From an uncultured Myxococcales bacterium (GTDB lineage Bacteria > Myxococcota_A > UBA9042), in NCBI GenBank assembly GCA_937915965.1, contig CALGHC010000832.1, positions 1-18,130 of the forward strand: 18,130 nt of DNA, written 5' to 3'. Every line of letters starts with the position of its first letter. Within the stretch, counting starts at the first letter, position 1. A program made the translations under genes and the position numbers. Shown here piece by piece: positions 1 through 7,197 of the stretch. The notes below the pieces were generated by a model. The model saw only the letters and a list, made by a program, of their open reading frames with translations, was not told the DNA's origin and searched no databases.

Positions 1-147
1 TTGAAGTTCAAGGGCAACGGGGTATTTTCGGTTTTTTGGGCGATCGATCCGGGGCTGTTCCCACCCGACATCGAGCGGCGGGCGGCCCCAAAGGATCTGT
101 TCAGCCGCCGAAAGCACCCTTGTGCCACAGCGCCGCCAGATCCATAG
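1..147 (+). CDS. Possible C-terminal end of an unidentified protein (5' end outside window)
   Basis: Frame 1 is open from the first base to a TAG at 145-147 (48 codons). Most codons in the first ~110 bases end in G or C, as in the real genes of this window, and the peptide contains the segment FWAIDPGLFPPDIERR. I recognise no family. If real, it converges on the CPBP gene and overlaps its last 47 bp tail to tail, which is unusual. Another plus-strand frame is also open here, so the call rests only on codon composition. The alternative is that 1-100 is plain intergenic DNA. Confidence 0.3.
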   Translation: MKFKGNGVFSVFWAIDPGLFPPDIERRAAPKDLFSRRKHPCATAPPDP

Positions 148-934
148 ACCAGGCCACGGCGACGTGAATGGTCACGCCCCCCCAGATGCTGCGGGTGTCC
201 ATCGCGAGGACACCGAGCACGGTGCCGGCGATAATCGAGCCGAGGCACTCGGGCAGGGGCTTGCCGAAGTGGATCATGCAGTATGGAATGACCATCACGA
301 TCACGGCCATCGAGCCGAGTTCGGCGCCGAGACCACGCAACATGAATCCGCGAAAGAAGAACTCGAGCGCGAAGAACTGCAGGCCGTAGGCGAGCTCCCA
401 GACGGCGAGGTCCGACCAGGCCATGTGGTCTTTGTAGAACGGGTACTGCGCGAGGAATTCTGGAGACTTGGCAAAGACCAGAACCAACAGGCCCACGGGC
501 AGGAACAGGGCGGCATAGATAGGCAGGTGGCGCACAAAGGCGCGGGGCGCAAGGTACGCATCGGTGAGCTTCAGGCCGAAGACGACCCGAACGACGAAGC
601 CGGGGATGATCAGGTAGCACATCGTGCAGCCAAAGACCCACGACAGGTTCACGCCGAGGCGGTGGAAGCGGTAGCAGCCCTCGCCGAGGTTGTTCGACAG
701 CAGCCCTGCGGCCTCGCAGGCCGTCGAGGCGATGCCAGCCTGGATGTCGCGGTCCTGCACAAAGAAGCGCAAGAAGACAAGCATGAGGCAAGCGGTGATG
801 AAGGTGACGAACGCCGCCTGACGGGCGCTGAGACGGCCCACGCGTTCGCCCTTGATCTCGCGGTCGATGCGCGCCCACGGGGCGACGACGATTCGGTCGA
901 ATGTGGCGCGCAGGTTGGCGGAGAAGGCAGACAT
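101..934 (-). CDS. CPBP-family (CAAX protease / bacteriocin-processing-like) integral membrane protein
   Basis: A 277-residue polytopic membrane protein with hydrophobic segments near residues 41-58, 98-120, 137-155, 182-195, 208-221 and 235-262. The C-terminal part has the layout of the CPBP intramembrane metalloprotease family: LEFFFRG (E191, R195), a YxxxH motif ending at H222, and a last membrane histidine, H257. Family members cleave in or near the membrane; the substrate cannot be told here. Motif 1 normally reads EExxxR, but its first Glu is replaced by Leu190, and the Asn/Asp four residues after the last His is Ala261, so activity is doubtful. The ATG at 934 was chosen because the protein begins there with an amphipathic N-terminus; longer in-frame starts run antisense into the helicase gene. 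There is no clear Shine-Dalgarno. It is divergent from uvrD with 93 bp between them, in which I see no convincing promoter. Confidence 0.75.
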   Translation of the reverse strand: MSAFSANLRATFDRIVVAPWARIDREIKGERVGRLSARQAAFVTFITACLMLVFLRFFVQDRDIQAGIASTACEAAGLLSNNLGEGCYRFHRLGVNLSWVFGCTMCYLIIPGFVVRVVFGLKLTDAYLAPRAFVRHLPIYAALFLPVGLLVLVFAKSPEFLAQYPFYKDHMAWSDLAVWELAYGLQFFALEFFFRGFMLRGLGAELGSMAVIVMVIPYCMIHFGKPLPECLGSIIAGTVLGVLAMDTRSIWGGVTIHVAVAWSMDLAALWHKGAFGG

Positions 935-1027
935 GGCGGCGCTTCGTACAGCGAGCGAACGAGGATGTCCACTGTCAGGCTGCGGGCGGCTTGTCCTCCC
1001 CCGATCGCCGTGCTCTTCTCGCCGACC

Positions 1028-3454
1028 ATGAACGGCGACCTCTTCGACAACCCGGCAACGACCAGCGACGAAACCGGCGGGTCCGACTCTGCGGCCTACC
1101 ATCCCCTCCTCGACGGCCTGAACACCGAGCAGCGGGCTGCAGTGACAACGACAGAGGGGCCGCTGCTGGTCCTGGCCGGCGCCGGATCGGGCAAGACCAG
1201 GGTGATCACCCATCGCATCGCCTGGCTGGTTCAGGAATGTGGAGTCGAACCCTGGCGGATCCTCGCGGTGACCTTCTCTAACAAGGCCGCCGGCGAGATG
1301 CGCGAGCGCATCGAGCGCCTGCTGGGCGGTTCGTCGGCCTCGTTGTGGCTTGGCACGTTCCACGCGATCGGTGTTCGCCTGTTGCGCAGCTTCGGCGAGC
1401 ACGTCGGCCTGAATCGGTCCTTCTCGATCTACGATCGCGACGATCAGCTCAGGATGATCGGCCGGGTGATGAAAGCAATGTCGGTATCGGATAAGGTGTT
1501 CAACCCACGCGCCATCGCCGGCTATATCGACCGCGCCAAGAACCGCTGTCTGCTGCCCGACGATCCGCGACTGCCGGCCGGTGGCGTCCAGGAACGCAAA
1601 GCAGCCGAAGTCTACGCTGCCTACGAAAAGGAGATGCGCATCGCCGATGCGGTCGACTTCGGCGACCTGCTCATGCGTCCCGTCCAGCTCCTCACCAAGT
1701 TCGAGCACCTGCGCGCGAGCCAGGCCGAGCGTTTCCGCTACCTCCTGGTCGATGAGTTCCAGGACACCAATCAGGCGCAATACGCCCTCCTTGAGCTGCT
1801 CTCAAGCCACCACGGCAACTTGTGCGTGGTCGGCGACGACGACCAGAGCATCTATTCGTGGCGGGGAGCAGAGATCAGCAACATCCTTGAGTTCCCCGAC
1901 GCCCACGCCAACGCGACGGTGATCAAGCTCGAGCGCAACTACCGCTCGACGCGACCGATCCTCGAGGCGAGCACGGCGGTCGTGTCGCGCAACCGCTCGC
2001 GTCACGGCAAGGTGCTCTGGACCGAGCAGGCCGAGGGACCGCCGATCCGCGCCCATGTCGCCAGCGATGACCGCGAGGAGGCCGAATGGATCGCCCGCAC
2101 GATCGAGCGGCTCTCCGCGGATATTGCCCTCGATGAGATCGCCGTCTTCTACCGGACCAACGCACAATCGCGGCTGCTCGAAGAAGCGATGCGGCGCTTT
2201 CGGTTGCCCTACCTGGTGATCGGCGGTCACCGCTTCTACGAACGCGCCGAGATCAAGGACGCCTTGGCCTACGCGCGGCTGCTGGTCAATCCACGCGATT
2301 CGGCGGGCTGGCTGCGCATCGTCAACACGCCACGCCGCGGCATCGGCGCCAAGGCCGTCGAGGCGGTCAACCAGCTGGCGCAGCGCCAAAGCTGCTCCCT
2401 GCCCGAGGCCTGTGAAGCGATCGCCGCGCAGGGCCGGACGAGCGGCCTGCGCGGCGTCGACAAGTTGCAGCTCTTCGTCGCTCTGATCGGCCGGCTGCGT
2501 GACGGCCTGACCAGTCTGCGCGCCGATCAGGCGGGACGGATGATCCTCGAACACAGTGGCCTGCTCGACGCCCTGCGCGAGGACGGCTCTCTGGAAGCAC
2601 AGGGGCGCATCGAGAACCTCCAGGAGCTCGTCACTGCGATGCGCGAGCACGCTGAACGCGCAGACAACCCGACCCTCGTTGGCTTTCTTGAGCAGGTCGC
2701 CTTGGTCAGCGACGTCGATGCCCTCAGCGAAAAGCGCCAGTCGGTGTCCCTGATGACGATGCACGCTGCCAAGGGGCTGGAATACGACGTGACGTTCCTC
2801 GCCGGCCTCGAAGAGGGACTGGTCCCACACGGCAACAGCGCCGGCGACGTCGCTGGTCTGGAAGAGGAGTGCCGCTTGCTCTACGTCGCGATGACCCGTG
2901 CGCGCAAGAAGATGCACTTGTCGTACGCGTTGGCTCGGCGCCGATTTGGCGGCTGGCCTGAGCCGACCGTGCCATCGCCATTTCTCAGCGCGATCCCCGG
3001 CCATCTCCTGGAGGGCGACGGCCTGACCGGCCGGGGCGTCGGGACTCCAGGTCTGGCCGGGCGCTCCGGCTCGAGCGGAGGCGGGGGCGCGCGACACGGC
3101 AGTTTCGGTGGTGGGCTGCGAGCGCGGATCGCCCGACTTGATCCGCCGGTTCGGGTGGATGACCGCGGCGACGGGACGCGAATCGAGCATGACGCAGACG
3201 GCGGCGCTCCCGGAACAGGCGCGCGGGTTGGCCATGACGGCAAGGGCGCGGCCCAGGGTGGCGACGCTGCGGACGCCAACTCAGACGCCGGGCGTTCGGG
3301 GGCCATCAGTGTCGGCGGCCAGGTTGTGCACGTGACGTTCGGCCGCGGAGACGTCCTTGATGTGTCCGGGAGCGGCGGCCTGGCGCGGGTCACCGTTCGA
3401 TTCGGTCGGGTCGGGATGAAGAAGATCCTGGCCCGCTTCCTCAGGCCGGCGTAG
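1028..3454 (+). CDS. uvrD: ATP-dependent 3'-5' DNA helicase UvrD/PcrA (superfamily 1A)
   Basis: An 808-residue helicase for nucleotide excision and mismatch repair and for clearing stalled replication or transcription complexes. All SF1A motifs are visible: Walker A GAGSGKT (51-57), the Walker B box DEFQDT (242-247), motif III GDDDQSIYSWRGA (269-281), motif IV LERNYRST (301-308), motif V around TMHAAKGLEYD (577-587) and motif VI VAMTRARKK (620-628). After the helicase core comes a Gly/Asp/Arg-rich, probably disordered linker (about 662-757). A C-terminal Tudor-like domain follows (758-808, GGQVVHVTFGRGDV...VRFGRVGMKKI), which in PcrA/UvrD contacts RNA polymerase. The ATG at 1028 puts the usual short N-terminus before the 'LNTEQRAAV' Q-motif; an in-frame ATG at 965 would add 21 residues. 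Neither has a good Shine-Dalgarno. The frame stays open upstream to 122, but that part is antisense to the CPBP gene. Confidence 0.95.
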   Translation: MNGDLFDNPATTSDETGGSDSAAYHPLLDGLNTEQRAAVTTTEGPLLVLAGAGSGKTRVITHRIAWLVQECGVEPWRILAVTFSNKAAGEMRERIERLLGGSSASLWLGTFHAIGVRLLRSFGEHVGLNRSFSIYDRDDQLRMIGRVMKAMSVSDKVFNPRAIAGYIDRAKNRCLLPDDPRLPAGGVQERKAAEVYAAYEKEMRIADAVDFGDLLMRPVQLLTKFEHLRASQAERFRYLLVDEFQDTNQAQYALLELLSSHHGNLCVVGDDDQSIYSWRGAEISNILEFPDAHANATVIKLERNYRSTRPILEASTAVVSRNRSRHGKVLWTEQAEGPPIRAHVASDDREEAEWIARTIERLSADIALDEIAVFYRTNAQSRLLEEAMRRFRLPYLVIGGHRFYERAEIKDALAYARLLVNPRDSAGWLRIVNTPRRGIGAKAVEAVNQLAQRQSCSLPEACEAIAAQGRTSGLRGVDKLQLFVALIGRLRDGLTSLRADQAGRMILEHSGLLDALREDGSLEAQGRIENLQELVTAMREHAERADNPTLVGFLEQVALVSDVDALSEKRQSVSLMTMHAAKGLEYDVTFLAGLEEGLVPHGNSAGDVAGLEEECRLLYVAMTRARKKMHLSYALARRRFGGWPEPTVPSPFLSAIPGHLLEGDGLTGRGVGTPGLAGRSGSSGGGGARHGSFGGGLRARIARLDPPVRVDDRGDGTRIEHDADGGAPGTGARVGHDGKGAAQGGDAADANSDAGRSGAISVGGQVVHVTFGRGDVLDVSGSGGLARVTVRFGRVGMKKILARFLRPA

Positions 3455-3494
3455 GGTCTCCATCCGCAACGGGCGCGACCCCGCTGGCGTTCTT

Positions 3495-3545
3495 GGGCCG
3501 AAGTGCAATACGGGCCACAGCGCAATGCAGGCCGAAGCACAGTGC
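3495..3545. repeat. Three imperfect 17-bp direct repeats between uvrD and the moaD-moaE fusion
   Basis: Three head-to-tail 17-mers (3495-3511, 3512-3528, 3529-3545) share the pattern RGGCCNNAGYRCARTRC, with 12-13 of 17 matches in each pair. They are followed by a 6-bp inverted repeat, GCGCTG (3550-3555) and CAGCGC (3568-3573), with a 12-nt loop and no T-run. Together they fill most of the 138-144 bp gap. They could be repeated operator-like sites or a chance low-complexity tract. Confidence 0.4.
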
Positions 3546-3582
3546 GCAGGCGCTGAGCCGGCGCGGCCAGCGCAAAGACTTC

Positions 3583-3589
3583 AGGGAGG
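3583..3589 (+). promoter_or_regulatory. Strong ribosome binding site that decides the moaD-moaE start
   Basis: AGGGAGG lies 9 nt before the ATG at 3599 but only 3 nt before the in-frame TTG at 3593, so the ATG is the better start. Confidence 0.7.
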
Positions 3590-3598
3590 CGATTGGTC

Positions 3599-4315
3599 AT
3601 GTCGAGAGGAGACGCCCCGATACGAGTGCTCGTACGCTACTTCGCATCAGCGGCCGACGCCGCCGGGGTCCGCGAGGAGACCGTCGAGCTAACGAGCGGC
3701 ACAACCGTCGGAGCCGCGTGCGCGCAAGTCAGCGCCCAGCGGCCACGGCTCCAGGAGCTGATCAGGCGCTGCAGGGTCGCGCGCAACGACGACTTCGCGG
3801 ATGACACCGAGCTGCTTTGCGACGGCGACGAGCTGTGCGTACTTCCTCCCGTCAGCGGCGGCGCGGGTGCTCCCGCGGCCAGCCCGACGCGCCAAACGGC
3901 ATCCCGCGTCGTCTTGGCCGATCGACACATTCGGATCGGCGAAGCCTGCGATGAACTCGACCGCGACGGTGCGGGTGGGGTGGTCACCTTCACGGGCGTG
4001 GCCCGCCGCAACAACCGCGGCCAGAAGGTACATCACCTCGACTTTGAAGCGCACACGGGGCTCGCGGTGAAGGAACTCGGCCGTATCATCGCCGAGGCCA
4101 TCGAACGCTTCGGACTCATCGATGCGCGGGTCCTGCACCGACTCGGTCGCTGTGCGATCGGCGAGGTCGCGGTCGATATCGCGGTCAGCGGGGCGCACCG
4201 CGCCGAGGCCTTCGCCGGCTGCCAGTACGTCATCGACGAGTTGAAGAAGCGGGCGCCCATCTGGAAGCGAGAGACCACCGAGGACGGGGCGAGCTGGCTG
4301 GAGCCCACCCCCTGA
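3599..4315 (+). CDS. moaX: MoaD-MoaE fusion, molybdopterin synthase (MoaX type)
   Basis: A 238-residue protein that carries both subunits of molybdopterin synthase, the cytosolic enzyme that puts two dithiolene sulfurs into precursor Z (cPMP). Residues 7-88 are a MoaD-like ubiquitin fold that ends in PPVSGG, the Gly-Gly (87-88) normally carrying the C-terminal thiocarboxylate. A short Ala/Pro/Thr linker leads to MoaE (about 103-238). MoaE shows GVVTFTGVAR, the HRLGRCAIGEVAV segment, HRAEAFAGCQYVIDELK and APIWKRE; K216 and K223 align with the two catalytic lysines of E. coli MoaE. The fusion places the essential GG internally, so MoaD must be cleaved after G88 to work, as reported for Mycobacterium tuberculosis MoaX. 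No other molybdenum-cofactor gene is in the window. The gene is probably transcribed alone and ends 12 bp from the end of rsmI. Confidence 0.92.
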   Translation: MSRGDAPIRVLVRYFASAADAAGVREETVELTSGTTVGAACAQVSAQRPRLQELIRRCRVARNDDFADDTELLCDGDELCVLPPVSGGAGAPAASPTRQTASRVVLADRHIRIGEACDELDRDGAGGVVTFTGVARRNNRGQKVHHLDFEAHTGLAVKELGRIIAEAIERFGLIDARVLHRLGRCAIGEVAVDIAVSGAHRAEAFAGCQYVIDELKKRAPIWKRETTEDGASWLEPTP

Positions 4316-4327
4316 ATGATCGCTGAA

Positions 4328-5338
4328 CTAGGAACTCGCCGGACGATCTGGATCGGGACGACCCGAATCCGGACGACCCGAATCCGGACGACCCGAATCC
4401 GGACGACCCGAGTCCGGCGTTTCCGCGCTACTACCAGCAGCTTGTGGCCGATCGTCGGCGGCCTGGAGCCGATCCCAGGCTGCGTAGACCTCCCGCCGGC
4501 CGACGCCACAGCGGCGGGCGATCTCGCGCATCGCCTGCTTGCGATCCCGCCGCGCGAGGAGGGCTTCAGTGACGAGAGCGTCGAGGTCGGGCGGCGCCGA
4601 ATCGGCCAGCGCTGCGGTCGCTGCGTTGACCTCGACGAGCAGCACCGCCTCGCCGCGCTCCTGCTCGGTCAGCAGCGCAGCGGCTGCGACAGCCGCAGTT
4701 CCGCGCAGCCAGCTCTCGTGGATCTTCGTCAGCTCCCGACCGACCACGACCCGCGCCTCCGGCACGACGACGGCGACGTCAGCGAGGACCACGCGCAGAT
4801 CGCGGCCCGGCACGTAGAAGGCGTGGGTCATGGCCCCACCTGCTGGAGCGGCGGTGAGCGCGGCCGCCAGCTGGCGACGCCGGCCAACCGTCTTCTTCTC
4901 CAAGAACCCCCAAAATGCAAAGGGGATTGGCGCCAGTCCACTCGCGGCGAGAGCGGCAGCGGCGGCGAACGGCCCAGGCACCGTCTCGACCCGCAGGCCG
5001 GCGACATGCACCGCCTCGACGAGAAGCTGACCAGGATCGGACAAGCACGGCGTGCCGGCGTCCGAGACCAGCACCACCTGGTCGCCCGCCGCGATCCGGG
5101 CGACGACCTCCGCGGTCTTGTCCGCCTCATTGTGGGCGTTGAGCGACCAACAGGGCGGTCTGCGCTGGCCGGCCGCAACCACCCGAGCAAGCAGTCGAGC
5201 CGTCACCCGGGTGTCCTCGCACAACACCAGATCGGCGCTCACCAGGGCTTCTGCGGCGCGCGGTGACAGGTCGTCGAGATGACCGATCGGGGTCGCGACG
5301 ACGCGCAGGCGACCTTCATCAGGGCGTTCGACGTCCAT
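4328..5338 (-). CDS. rsmI: 16S rRNA (cytidine-1402-2'-O)-methyltransferase RsmI with a repetitive tail
   Basis: A 336-residue SAM-dependent methyltransferase of the tetrapyrrole-methylase fold that 2'-O-methylates C1402 in the ribosomal P site. Visible motifs are VVATPIGHLDDLS (13-25), EDTR (41-44), VSDAGTPCLSDPG (91-103), VPGPFAAAAALAASGL (120-135), GRELTKIHE (200-208) and a helix-turn-helix-like end (AMREIARRCGVGRREVYAAW, 269-288). The usual FYE(S)xHR motif reads FYVPGRD here (174-180), an unusual loss. The protein exceeds the usual ~280-290 residues because of a C-terminal tail of PDSGR repeats. The ATG at 5338 gives the typical short lead-in; an in-frame GTG at 5353, directly abutting the pyrG stop codon, would add five residues. 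It is almost certainly co-transcribed with pyrG. Confidence 0.93.
   Translation of the reverse strand: MDVERPDEGRLRVVATPIGHLDDLSPRAAEALVSADLVLCEDTRVTARLLARVVAAGQRRPPCWSLNAHNEADKTAEVVARIAAGDQVVLVSDAGTPCLSDPGQLLVEAVHVAGLRVETVPGPFAAAAALAASGLAPIPFAFWGFLEKKTVGRRRQLAAALTAAPAGGAMTHAFYVPGRDLRVVLADVAVVVPEARVVVGRELTKIHESWLRGTAAVAAAALLTEQERGEAVLLVEVNAATAALADSAPPDLDALVTEALLARRDRKQAMREIARRCGVGRREVYAAWDRLQAADDRPQAAGSSAETPDSGRPDSGRPDSGRPDSGRPDPDRPASS
4341..4415. repeat. 15-bp tandem repeat (about five units) in the 3' end of rsmI
   Basis: The unit GGACGACCCGAATCC occurs exactly at 4356-4370, 4371-4385 and 4386-4400, and with one change at 4401-4415. A degenerate fifth unit precedes them at 4341-4355. On the minus strand each unit encodes PDSGR. 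The length is a multiple of three, so copy-number change would lengthen or shorten the tail without a frameshift. Confidence 0.9.
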
Positions 5339-5353
5339 ACCGCTTCGCCCCAC

Positions 5354-6997
<1,644 letters not shown>

Positions 6998-7056
6998 GGC
7001 CGGATCCTCGATGGTCGCTGGGTACGCATCGCTTGAGGTGCGATGTGGAGCCGCGG

Positions 7057-7068
7057 CCGGAGGTCCGG
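7057..7068 (-). other. Small hairpin in the pyrG leader
   Basis: CCGGA (7057-7061) and TCCGG (7064-7068) form a perfect inverted repeat around a GG centre. It falls in the predicted 5' untranslated region of pyrG, about 60 nt before the start codon. There is no T-run, so it does not look like an intrinsic terminator or attenuator. It may simply reflect high GC content. Confidence 0.35.
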
Positions 7069-7088
7069 CGGGACGAGCCCGGGCGAGG

Positions 7089-7118
7089 ACGGTATCGGCG
7101 GCCGGCCGCCTATGTCAA
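7089..7118 (-). promoter_or_regulatory. Sigma70-like promoter for pyrG-rsmI with a palindrome in the spacer
   Basis: Read on the minus strand: TTGACA (7118-7113, 6/6 to consensus), an 18-bp spacer, then TACCGT (7094-7089), which keeps the TA...T of the -10 box but matches only 3/6. The spacer consists of TA, the perfect palindrome GGCGGCCGGCCGCC (7097-7110) and GA, so the dyad is exactly centred between the two hexamers. The exact -35, the fitting distance and the position upstream of pyrG make this a reasonable call; the weak -10 is the main doubt. Confidence 0.55.
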
Positions 7119-7197
7119 TGCGCAACGGTCCGCGAAGGTCGGCAAGTCGACGCCGGCGCGACATGGGTCTTCGCCCTGCGGGTCGACTCGAGCGCTG

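Noticed and set aside
122..1027. An N-terminal extension of about 300 residues on the helicase, given that the frame is open from 122
   Set aside because: It is rich in Glu/His/Arg/Gln, has no helicase homology and lies antisense to the CPBP gene, whose membrane helices are clear. The helicase Q-motif starts shortly after the ATG at 1028.
935..1027. A LexA box or clear promoter in the CPBP-uvrD divergent gap
   Set aside because: I found no convincing -35/-10 pair at the right spacing and no palindromic SOS-like box; GTACAGCGAGCGAAC is not a dyad.
935..1780. A long N-terminal extension of the CPBP protein (to 559 residues)
   Set aside because: The extra part is antisense to the conserved helicase motifs and has no coherent composition.
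1802..3235. A 477-residue minus-strand frame opposite uvrD
   Set aside because: It is antisense to conserved helicase motifs II-VI and has no recognisable domain.
4316..4327. A bidirectional terminator between moaD-moaE and rsmI
   Set aside because: The gap is only 12 bp and shows no inverted repeat or T-run.
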